DNA of 64,000 nucleotides from Ascaris suum. Taxonomy: Eukaryota > Nematoda > Chromadorea > Rhabditida > Ascarididae. How positions within the stretch are numbered: position 1 is the stretch's first letter; every line of letters begins with the position of its first letter. The position numbers were made by a program, and so were the translations under genes. The notes beneath the pieces were generated by a model, which was not told where the DNA came from, ran no database searches, and was given only the letters and a program-made list of their open reading frames with translations. Positions 49,701-59,554 of this stretch are shown here, in pieces. The stretch is from the NCBI GenBank assembly GCA_013433145.1, contig CM024173.1:9258322-9322321 (forward strand). The letters are read 5' to 3'.

Positions 49701-52700
49701 ATTTCGGCATAAGCTTTTTATAAGACTTGATATTCGGATTTGAAAATGAAATACGCTTAGCCATGTTTAGAGAGGGGAGAAAGAGGACGGTGCACACGCT
49801 TGGGCCGTTTTAAACGAAAACAATATGCTTTATGGATTTTGGACAGTAAGCAAGAAACTAGAACTGAGGAGCCATATTGTCAATGTTAGTATTATCACAG
49901 AAGGAGGAAATCGTGAAACCGCAATAGTAAGTTCGTTCTCCACGTAGGTCTCTCCTCCACTTCATACTCCCCATAAATTGCTGAAGTTTTACAAGGATTC
50001 TCGATCAGACGTTTCACATAGCAGTTAAATATTATTTTCCAATAATCTGTTCCTTCGTCCGACTAGGCTAAACGCGCTTCAATTCGACAGCTTTTATTCC
50101 TTTTCATTTTTATCTACCACTTATCACATGAACTGGCATCCTCAACCTGTAGCCCGTTAAATTGTCTGCCATATAGAACTTCGTCGTCAATACGTATCCT
50201 GTCAATAAATTTGGAGAACTCCTGAGCTTGAAAGTTATGAACGGACTTTTACCATTATACGATTATTTGGCGGCTCCAAAACCAGTGTTCGATATCGTGT
50301 TATATTTCAGGCCGGTGTAGTAGAAAATAGCACTCTAGATTCCGACTTCATAGCGCTCTGCTCAGGCGAGCCATGTGTACTCTCCCAGCAGAACTGTTCG
50401 GAAGCAGGTATTGCGGCTGCTGATTTGCTAGCAGATAGTTCACTAGCTCCACCTACTCACTCAAATTCCACCGCCTCACATCCGCGCAAATCTCTCTCGA
50501 AAGATTCGCTTCAAGCAGTGCGACTTCGACTTGTTCAAGTCGGTTTCTTCGGCATTTTTCGCCTCGATTGTATTGTCTGTTGTGCTTGTTCAAGAAACAG
50601 CAGTCGATTATCGGCTTCTGTCTGGTAAATGGTTTAGATGGCATCCACACGAAAGTGACAATTGTATGTTTAATAACGAAAGTTTACGTTCTGTGACAGC
50701 CCGTTATAGGTGAGACTAACGATGATGTAATAAGTACGATAGAGTTTACAATAAAACTGAATAAACTTGAAAATTTTTCAACATTCAGCGAGAGGAATTT
50801 TTGAGAAATTAACTGTGTGGAGAGCGATTTTCTTTCACTTTTCTATGCATTGTCGTAATATAACGATACAATACAGTGTCGCGATCGGTTTAGATGTAAC
50901 GAAACTGTAATGCAACAATACAATTCATGCTATCATATTATTTTATATTCTTTGGCAAAACTACTTCGTGTCTTCGAAAATTTTCCTTTCATTGATTGAG
51001 ATCTTTTTTCAGTTATGAAGTGCTTGAAAGCCTAGTCAAAAAGTCAACCGTTGAGAAAGCCTGAAATAGTTTTTGTCTCCTTTATAGAATTTCTGTTTCT
51101 CTCATGCTTCGAGATTTCTCATCAAAATCTTGAATTGACCTATTTTTGAGGAATCTTGTGAGAATGGTTGATTAATATTATAGTAAATTGGCATAGAAGT
51201 GACATAACTGACATATATTTTGCATCGAGATTGTCTTCCGTTTATTGTTTATTGGTAGTTTATGTATTGGTCTCATTTCTTTACAGTTTACTTCATTCCA
51301 ATTGCGTTTTCACATTTCTCAGTTTTAGGCTATTTTTTATTTCAATTAGGTTAAAGATTTTAGGCTTTAAATCGTATTCGACATCTTGAAGATGAATTGA
51401 GGGATATTTCAATAGCCGTACAAATGATTGACGATGAACAGCAAGCGCCCATTCCTGTAAGTTTCCATTGCATTGCTCTGAAAAGTAATACCGTTTTTGC
51501 AGTCTTTTCCGTTCTACTTGGTTGCAGAGTCTCAGTATCTCATTAAGTGGGAGGCCCTACTTCATAGTGATGAACATCAAAAATATTCGCTTTCCATAGT
51601 GCCAACAATATCATCTTATATTTGCTGTGAATACTATGAATACGTACCTATGTGATTTTACTAAGAATACTATGTGATTTTGATTTTGAATTAAACTCGT
51701 GAATATGTAATATTTGAATATTACGTATCTATGTGATTTTCGAATATGAATATGAATTAAGCTCAGATCGTTCGTGAAATTCTCCGCTTAAGTGTGTTAT
51801 GCGGTATTTTTTCATTTTCCGTGTACATTACAGATTGATGAAATCGAACGGATCAAAGAGGAGAATCGGCGATTGAGTGCAGAAAATGAGAGACTGAAGA
51901 AGGAAAAAGCAGAGTTCCTCGGATCTTTGTCTCGTTATCTCACTCAGGTCATGCATCCGTCCTTCTCTCCTAGTTGAAATCCTCTCACATGAAAAATTTT
52001 GCAGAGTAGTGAAATTTGTTTTCCTTAGCGTAATATCTACTCATTCGCCGGCGGACATTTAAGAGTTTGCTAAACGAGCAATAGGGGACAGTGAGATTAA
52101 TTCTTATTTTCGGGCATTGCAGTGATGCAGACATGGCTTAATGATAGCATAATAGTGGCCTAATAAGCACCTTAAGTATCTCTCAATCATCTACCATGTT
52201 TCTTCGTTCGCAGCGTTCAATAATACAACTGATGTTTTATTTATTGAGTGGATTAGCAGACTTAGCTTGATTCATTATAGATGGTTTCGGTTTAGCATGA
52301 AATCTAGTAGCTATTGATCATACGTGAAGCACTTGCACACCATCTCATCCAGGAAATGAAGGCTGATAATTCTGAAAAGAGTATCACTTTCATCTCGATT
52401 ATATAGATCTTGTCCGGCTCCTTCAGAATGTGAAATCCTCAGGATTTGTTTTTCGATTGTCTAGATGAATGTTATTGTTGTAGTTGTCGAACATTTGAGG
52501 TGCCTAGAACTTCCGATTGATAGTGTGGCATCCGCTTCTGCTGGAACATGATCGTTACTTGTAGACTACTGCAGTGAATGATGAGGCAACAGAGATCCCC
52601 TCAAAAGCGCCGTCAATGACTTTGCCAACAGCGACTGTGAACAACAGTGCATCAGTGACACTCGTCGATCAACATGCTTCTGTAAAAGATGAACCTGTAT

Positions 52701-52911
52701 GATGCGTTCAGAGATACATATTCTTAATGCTTCTTTTTCATCGTAATACCTCGGAAATGCATTGGAGCAGGACCTGCACTTGGACAACTCCGCCTCATTC
52801 ATTCCTCTCTTAATTGGAGGAGGAAGGCAGACGCTAATTTCGAAACCTCGAAGAAGTGAACCGCAGTCAGATGCTGGAAAAAATACAGTAAAGATTTCTC
52901 TGAAATTTTGA
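46726..52911 (+). CDS. Myb/SANT-like protein with C-terminal leucine zipper, copy 2
   Basis: Exons 46705-46921 (first ATG 46726), 47471-47624, 48688-48792, 49180-49312, 50311-50538, 51364-51456, 51834-51933, 52575-52696 and 52771-52911 give about 423 residues. A Ser/Asp-rich start (RSSSSSSISSDD) leads to a complete Myb/SANT-like domain: RWGRTERDTLIRLVLHYKDR, FWNRILLK, TTSLKRLWRSSRDKVKK. The shared motif FSDAEVDLYRWLSTRSGF follows. After a Ser/Thr-rich linker come heptads: AVRLRLVQALNRIRHLEDEL and IERIKEENRRLSAENERLKK. A DNA-binding head with a zipper tail resembles Drosophila Zeste and suggests a dimeric nuclear regulator. The donor ending 51833-51933 is uncertain: CAG|GTCATG at 51947 looks better but breaks phase. 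The last exon can also splice (ACA|GTAAAG) to 55743. No specific orthologue was recognised. Confidence 0.7.
47306..47331 (+). other. G-quadruplex-type run in first intron of copy 2
   Basis: GGGGG, GGGGGG and a nine-G run lie within 26 bp, separated by AGGT and AA. A quadruplex could form by splitting the nine-G run. It lies about 140 bp before exon 47471-47624, on the coding strand, so it would also be present in the pre-mRNA. Confidence 0.55.
49447..49491. repeat. Inverted repeat (imperfect hairpin)
   Basis: GCGCACATGAAAGGCT (about 49449-49464) pairs with AGCTTTCATGCGC (about 49479-49491) with small bulges and a loop of roughly 14 bases. It lies in the intron after exon 49180-49312. It could be a remnant of a small palindromic element or an RNA hairpin. 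Confidence 0.5.
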
Positions 52912-53308
52912 AGCGAGATTACCCTACTTTTGGGGCTTTCTTAAGCCCACTCGGATCATCCATTTGCCGTCTGACTAAACAACGCCATTCTTAGCAAATT
53001 TACTGTTCTAATTGTAATTTCATGATGCAAAAAGTTTGCGGCAGATATTCGATAATTATAGTATACTCCAAAATATCCCGATGGTTAAGATGACAGATGG
53101 CAGATGGCGGGAGGGGGAGGGGATTACGCAATGTCGGAGGTGTACAGAAGAAAACGTATCTGAGGGAATGCGTCATGTGTGCATTTCCTTCCTAATGCAA
53201 TCTTTTTATGTTATGTGGATATCTGTTGGGCAGCCCAACCCTTCTCTCTCCTCCCATTTTGCAGTAGGGGTGGTTTTGATTGTAATATAGTTCCACCTTG
53301 ATTCATGA

Positions 53309-53314
53309 AATAAA
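53309..53314 (+). terminator. AATAAA downstream of Myb/SANT copy 2
   Basis: The polyadenylation hexamer lies about 400 bp after the TGA at 52909-52911. It would end the short isoform if that last exon is used. Confidence 0.45.
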
Positions 53315-54371
53315 GAAGAATTTTATTTATATGAGGTAGAGAAAGAGACTACAGTAGGAGAGAAAACGCTACGAATTTCCGAGGATCGCTAGAAAATAAG
53401 ATGCATATGAAAGCAGCATAGGGTGATGGCGAGCAGCACCACAAACAAAAATTTCTGAATTATGAGGCGATATAATTTTATTGCAATAGGTGTTTTCGCA
53501 ATTCTGCTAATAAAAAGTAAGAATTGACGATATCGGTACTCTTATGTGTTCCTTTCTTATAAACTTTTAAACCGGAAAATACATGAGGGGAATATTTTTT
53601 ATTACGATGTGGGATGATGAAAATTTTGCTTCGAAAGTATGCTGTGGTACCGCTGAATTGAAGTAAAATTGTGCGATATGTGGAGCGGATCACCCGTTCA
53701 TTTCATCGCCCACTAAGAAACTATCGTATCGCAACTGATTAAAACATTAAAAACGCTGTTTGAAAATTTACTAAAACAAGTGCCTTTAAACAGGCAGTTT
53801 TCAAGTAACAGAGGCCATTGTAGAACCTTGATGGGCAACTACTCGTCAGAGCAAATTGCTGAAGCGATGTGATTGCGTGGGAGTTTATATTTGCGGTCGT
53901 GAAGTGCGTCGGACAGAAATGCTATAATGCTTTACGGTGACGTTTCGGCTTGTTGATCCGTAGTCATTGCCCACCAAGCTCGAGCTCGGGTTTTAATTGT
54001 CCAAGTTTGAGCTTGATGTACTATAATTATGGCTCAAGAAACCGAAACCTCAACATAAAGCTACACATCGTCTCTAGCCGATGCATTACATGGTCACGAC
54101 TATAAATTCGCATATAACCGTACATATCGATCGTGTGTCTGCGAAACAATACTGTTCTTAGAATAAAGCGATATATAATGGTCACAAACAAAGACTACAT
54201 TTTCTAAGTACTTTCAGGTTTTCAGTCAATATAAGCCAATACTGCTTTTCATAACAACTAGTACGTCCACTTAGAACATTAACCAAACGAAACTGAAACA
54301 AATTTCTATGATTGAATTGCAGAAGCTCTAAAAAGCGTTGATTTATGCCAACAAGACGTTGATACGAGCGA

Positions 54372-54746
54372 TTGAAACTGAATTCATGCCCATACATCTT
54401 TGCAAGATTTTATGCGAAATGGAATTACATTGGAGAACGTAGTAGATCGAACGTACGACCTGTTGTAAACTTCGGCAATTTCCTGGTGGAGGGATGCGAA
54501 ACAAGTGACCGAAGTTCAGTTGTTGACATAGTTATGGAGTCAGCAAATTCGGCGTTGAAATTACTTAGACGACCGTTAAACTCATGTGATCTTAGGGTTT
54601 ACTCGTCAGAAGCTCATGAGATTGGCACATGCACATCACCCTGCAGAATTGGATCGGCAAAACCACTGTATTTCCTGTCTGCCGGTTCATTCACCTTGTG
54701 GATCATATATATGGTATGCTCTGAAATTAATTTAAACAATAGTTGA
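54372..54746 (+). CDS. Open frame of unknown status, 124 codons
   Basis: This is one of the longest frames in the right third of the window. The central part (about 54,450-54,670) has a plausible protein texture, such as SSVVDIVMESANSALKLLRR and SEAHEIGTCTSPCRIG, but no clear splice acceptor or donor in phase and no recognised family. It lies in the long intron or intergenic space after the Myb/SANT gene. Chance is a real possibility. Confidence 0.2.
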   Translation: MKLNSCPYIFARFYAKWNYIGERSRSNVRPVVNFGNFLVEGCETSDRSSVVDIVMESANSALKLLRRPLNSCDLRVYSSEAHEIGTCTSPCRIGSAKPLYFLSAGSFTLWIIYMVCSEINLNNS

Positions 54747-55019
54747 TGGTCATTTGCAGAGAACGAAGAGTTTGTTGTGCTGGTCGTATTTTATAGTGCG
54801 CCGTCATTATTAACTATAATGTTGCGTTCTACATAACCCGTGTTGGCTGCAACCACCTTCCGAGCTGCGCTGCGGCTCGAAATGATGCACTTCTTGTGTT
54901 TTGCTGTTATCCTGTGCTTGACTAACCTAATTTCTGCATGGTTTCCCAGTCCGGAACACATAAATTGTCAATAATCTATCTTTGGCAAAGTCTGCTGACT
55001 GTGACCACAACTTTCGAAA

Positions 55020-55200
55020 AGCGTCACAGATTTGGATGGTCGTAACCAGAGCCTTTGTGCGACGCACCTGTATCTTTTAGTGGTCATCAAATCATTCGCC
55101 AGGGATCCTCGCCAATCGTCATTTCAATACGGCCGCCCTGCAGCCTGGTTAGGGTCAACGGCCTGACCTAAGCTGGGTGCGATTTTGCAAATGATTTACT
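55020..55200. repeat. GC-rich block with palindrome, possible repeat fragment
   Basis: A GC-richer island in AT-rich DNA with no coding frame. It includes an imperfect palindrome at 55141-55176: CCTGGTTAGGGTCA, spacer ACGGCC, TGACCTAAGCTGG. The inner arms match AGGTCA-type nuclear receptor half sites facing each other. It could be a transposon end or a chance palindrome; no second copy was seen. Confidence 0.3.
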
Positions 55201-55742
55201 GAGCATTCTTCGTAGCCTCGAAAGTAACCAGCTAGGCAGATACAAAGTGAATCAACGCAGTTTCACCGAACGTTTCAAATTCCAAACGTTACAAAAACTT
55301 TGCAATTTTTCAGAACGACGTTGTTACTATGCAAATACGGCCACATAAATACGCACTTTTTGTGTAAAGTTACTATTTGTTGGTAGGTAATGCGTAATGC
55401 CTACTTCGCTTCCGCTGTAATTAAGACAGGCCCTTTATTTAATTTTCAAAAAAACCGGCAAACAATAAAAGCGCCCACCCTTACTCCGAACCATTATTCT
55501 CTTTTTGACATACCGCGAATCTCTCAGTCATGTTTTCTTTGTGGGGCGGAAACAGGCGGGTAGTTCTACATCTGTGACGGTTTCCTTATCTGTAAAGCGC
55601 ATGGACTTCTTGAGTATATAACTACACAATGTTCCTTTGCTTTTTCAGCTCGTAGTGGAATTATTTGTCAAACTTCAGCGTTAACTGCTGCATCCTTCTA
55701 TTTCATTCTTTTATTATAAGCAGTCCATTTGCACGGTGTCAG

Positions 55743-55964
55743 TCTCATCCCGCCATGCGTAATCGAACAGGGAAGAAAGGGGAGAGGGAAGGAACTCACT
55801 CAGGCAGAACCTTGGCACCCACAGTACCGCCTAGCGATTCGCTTTACGCAGACTACTCCACAGCGGCGATCGCTGTCCAAGAAGAAGCCCTTCCTCGCAA
55901 TTCACTGCAGAACATCTACCGAACCAGCTTCAACGAACCCGATATCCTCTCTCCAGAACGCTAG
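55743..55964 (+). CDS. Candidate alternative last exon of Myb/SANT gene
   Basis: After the acceptor GGTGTCAG, a 222 bp segment is open in phase 0 and ends in TAG at 55962-55964. It reads SHPAMRNRTGKKGEREGTHS and later SLYADYSTAAIAVQEEALPR, ending EPDILSPER. Its entry phase matches the unused donor ACA|GTAAAG at 52885 in the last exon of copy 2, so splicing would replace the 7-residue tail by 73 residues across a 2.9 kb intron. An AATAAA follows at 56440-56445. The composition (Ser, Thr, Pro, charged) suits a disordered tail. It might belong to another gene. Confidence 0.4.
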   Translation, partial: SHPAMRNRTGKKGEREGTHSGRTLAPTVPPSDSLYADYSTAAIAVQEEALPRNSLQNIYRTSFNEPDILSPER

Positions 55965-56439
55965 AATCACAAGAATGACTGAACAAAATCTCTGATGCTC
56001 CAGTTTCATATATGCTCACTTTTGCCTTAAAGCATTTATAGAGAGTGTGCACTCGGAGGTGATCGTCATTTCTACGCCCTGCACGACAACTGTTCACCTT
56101 CAACTTGCAGATCACCTTACGGTTCACCTGTGATAAAGGAAACCGTCCGATAAGGACAAAAAAGATGATTCGAACTGAACTGTTCCTTTAACTTGAAGGT
56201 GTTAACCTGAAAGACAACCTCAAGCAACACGTCTAAGCTCGAGTTGCAACCATTCAAGTATTCCGTTTAAGTGCTAATAACCATTTTCAGCGGGAAACAT
56301 ATCTGGCATTTTTTGACACAATCGACGTATTAAGTTGTAGCTCGGAGTCGGCATCGTTCTGATTCCGGATTATGGATACAGTCGCGCATCACGAAGTTCA
56401 GCATTACTGGTGCGGATTTGCGAAGGGAATCGCAGAAAA

Positions 56440-56445
56440 AATAAA
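56440..56445 (+). terminator. AATAAA downstream of exon 55743-55964
   Basis: A polyadenylation hexamer about 480 bp after the TAG. It is compatible with a 3' UTR of the long isoform, but is weak evidence in such AT-rich DNA. Confidence 0.3.
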
Positions 56446-57463
56446 TTTAAGTCGATAAATTCGAAACAAGCTAGAAGATTCCCATCCCACCATGCCATCC
56501 CACCCTATCCTCCTTCTCCCCCTTCAACTCCCAATATGGTTAAGACGACTCTTATGCGACACCTTCCTTCTATGCTTGATGTGATTGCGCCGCTAGTGTC
56601 TCAGCCCTTTATGGAATTATACACTTCGTGCTCGCTCAGATGGAAAATTTTTCAATCAGAGCTATTTCTTTTCGCTGCAATCTGTTGTGATATAGTTGAC
56701 ACTGAAAAAAATCTTTTTAAAGCGCTTATTTCTTTTCGCCGCGGTACGGTTGACATTCAAGGAATGACAAAGAGGTCCGTTACCATTCAAGTGCTTTTTT
56801 AAATAGTGCTCTCAATGCATTTTTTATTGTCGGGAAGAAAGAGAAGCATTTTGAGTATGAATAAGTATGAAAACCGAAGAGATTGAAGCGACAAAAAACG
56901 CTTCTGCATTTGAATCGATGATAATAACGTGTTTAGTTAACTAAGAAACAAATAGCAAAGTAAACAAAACATTGAAGACATAAATACACAGATGCACAAT
57001 GTGATGCAACTATATTTTATTTCTTTGGATATAGGTTAATTCTCTTTAGTGCTTCATCACTGTTCTTCTTACATGCGATATTTGCTTTCAGTCTTTATTT
57101 GAAACTACTTGTTCATGGATATTATATTTGATGTAATCGCAGTTTGGTGAATTGTTCGAGGCTTGAGTCCGAGATCACTTTGCAAAGCAATATTCGAGAA
57201 AATCATGTGAAGAATCTAGATTTGCGGCAGTTTCCAGAGAGAGTTCTTGAAAGAATCAACGTCGTCAACATCGTCTGCGCCCTTCGCATGTCGAATTTAT
57301 CGAATATCTTTACAAAATGTACTCTTACAAAGTAAAGCCGATAGACACAAGGTAGAGCATTTTCTGCGTATGAATTCTTTTTAAGAGATGAGAATATTTC
57401 AAAAGAAATAGAAGAAAAAATGTGTTTCCTTTATCCACACCTCCTTTATATGTTCCATTTAAG

Positions 57464-57655
57464 TCACCAATCTGTCCGACAATTTTGTGATGACTTATTT
57501 GAATACCTGCATGAGAACGGTGGAAATGTAGACGCCTCAAAGTCTAATCGGACAATAGCAAAATCAGCTGGCAACATTGCTTCTGAAGTTCCCCCTCACA
57601 TGGGCCCGACATTATTGAAATCTACGAGTCATCCTGTTTCCAAAAAAGTCAACTG
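57464..57655 (+). CDS. Orphan coding exon, unknown protein
   Basis: A stop-free 192 bp segment follows CATTTAAG and ends at AACTG|GTGTAG (phase 2 in, phase 2 out). It reads VRQFCDDLFEYLHENGGNVD, then SNRTIAKSAGNIASEVPPHM and STSHPVSKKVNW. The composition looks like real protein with no repeats. I recognise no family. A donor AAAAAA|GTCAAC at 57648 is an alternative. I could not join it in phase to the next orphan exon at about 58,206. Confidence 0.4.
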
Positions 57656-58205
57656 GTGTAGTTTTGATAATGTTATATCTTGTTAGGTATTTCGCACTAT
57701 TGTGAAGTGAGCTCCCTCTTTGCTCAAAGACAACAGTTAAACGTCTCGACTTCCTATCCCAGCTAGACTTACTTGATTCGTATCAAAGCCTAATGTCGTG
57801 CTGTTGTCATGTACAGTACTGATATGCGGAAATGAAACAACCAGAGCTCGTCGCCCCCACTACCGAAGAACCATCTCCAAAGCACACAATATGGAATGGG
57901 TTTGATAGCGCGAGAAGTAGAGAAAGATGCGCAATATAATGGAGCAGAGAAAAACACATATCACTGAGTTATGCGCAAAAAGAGGAGTCATTATGTGGTC
58001 GATTCCTATAACACTCGAAAAACAAGTATTGTAATATAGGCAAATCATATTTGTGTGCCCCTGGTTAGCAGTACTTTTCGCAGTATAAACCCTTATTTCC
58101 GATATTTTCCACAAACCAATAATTAAAATACTTTTTAAACGCAAAACATTGAACTATTTCCTTCCGTTGTGTTTTTAACCAACTCTTTAATAATCAATGA
58201 AAACG

Positions 58206-58361
58206 TTGATACATATGCATCGATACACCGTTTCGAAACCATCAGCAATTCTTCCGAGTTCAGTGACAACAGGCTGCCTTAAGCCACACAAAGTTCGTTC
58301 GCACATGAACGATTACGGTGACGAACGCTATGAACTTCGTCGCTCACTGAGTGTGCTGATG
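58206..58361 (+). CDS. Orphan coding exon, unknown protein
   Basis: The segment reads SVTTGCLKPHKVRSHMNDYG then DERYELRRSL, with possible donors CTGA|GTGTGC or AGT|GTGCTG near 58,360. The frame stays open to a TAA at 58,424. The upstream edge is unclear: the only nearby AG (after ACCATC at about 58,245) gives a shorter exon. With the phase 1 donor it would continue in phase into the exon at 58981. The product was not recognised. Confidence 0.35.
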
Positions 58362-58980
58362 GTGCTATTGGCGCGTTTCCGTTTCACGTTTGAGTGGAAT
58401 AATGTGGCGTTTCTAAATATGTAATTTTTGTTGTTCGTGGTGGTATATTTTCGCCATAACATTGAGACGTTGGAGTTATTGTATGTTGTCTTCTTTGCTG
58501 CAAATTGATTGATACAGCTGTTTAGAATGGTTCCGAGAGTGGCTTGAAGTGATGTATCAGTGAAGTGTTACAGGGCGGGGTGGGTCTATTAGACCTGAGG
58601 TGTTCTGATTCCCGACATCAGGTTGAGCATTTCTAGAGTACTTAGATCACCGCCAAGCTTCATAGCATGTTTTCAACTATGAAAGTGCGGAAAATAATGT
58701 CCGTTTTAAGTTGTTGGGCCCGTCGATGCAGTCCGTTTATTTAACCCGCTCAAAGCGTTCAAACTCGCACAGACGAATCGAGAAATCGGCGATAAAGTGT
58801 GAAATATCAAATACCATTTACATTCACCCATTCTCTTGATAGAGTCGAACAACAACGAATGCGGTTGGAATATCCTCTCGTTAGAAATTGTCTCATGATG
58901 AAATTTGGTGCCCTTCCAAGCTGCTCGAAGAGCATTTAGGCGGATCTCGCCGTTGCGACCACGATTCAAAAATTAAAAAG

Positions 58981-59105
58981 AACATCATTTTCGCGATCGT
59001 AAAAATGCATTGCTGAAACTTAGCGGTAATTTGGGTATTTTGAAACCTCCAACTTCACATCGTCGATTGGGCAGTAAAGTTTCATCAAAGACGCAGGACC
59101 TCATT
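58981..59105 (+). CDS. Orphan coding exon upstream of FCP1
   Basis: This open segment (phase 1 in, phase 0 out) has a good donor, ATT|GTAAGG, and reads NALLKLSGNLGILKPPTSHR then RLGSKVSSKTQDLI. The acceptor (AATTAAAAAG) is weak. Its phase 0 exit would read directly into the acceptor at 59532 and stay in frame with the FCP1 start, so it could be a 5' exon of FCP1. It could equally be the end of an unrelated upstream gene. Confidence 0.35.
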
Positions 59106-59521
59106 GTAAGGAAAACATTTTTTTTTGGTGTCTTGTTGGATTCTTTCTGCTTATATTCTAAACGTTCGACTTCATGCTAGAGTTTAACACAACCATTTCT
59201 ACAGCAATATTTTTTATCTCCAGTATTTTTCACATTATGCGTGTATGTGCATACAAATATGTGTACATATAATTTTTCCATGTCATTGTTGATTCGAAAA
59301 CAAAAGGATGTGTGTTCATTTCAAGTCAGTAAGTACATATACTCGCCAGGTCGTCGATAATTTAGTAAGTAAATTGCTCCATTTAAGTTTCTGTGCACTG
59401 TTGCGTTCCTTTTTTAGTCATAGCACAATGTAGCGTGCATCATGGTAAAGCATCGTTACATTGAACATCTGGCCATCTTGCGGCATATGATGGCCAATTC
59501 GCAGGATGTTCGTGAATGTAG

Positions 59522-59532
59522 TGATGATTTCA
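59522..59532 (+). promoter_or_regulatory. Likely trans-splice (or cis) acceptor of FCP1
   Basis: TGATGATTTCAG ends 22 bp before the FCP1 ATG at 59555. That is a typical spacing for a nematode SL acceptor. The 22 bp are open in the FCP1 frame, so cis-splicing from 59105 cannot be excluded. Confidence 0.45.
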
Positions 59533-59554
59533 GAAAGGAGAGCATCCGAAGTTA

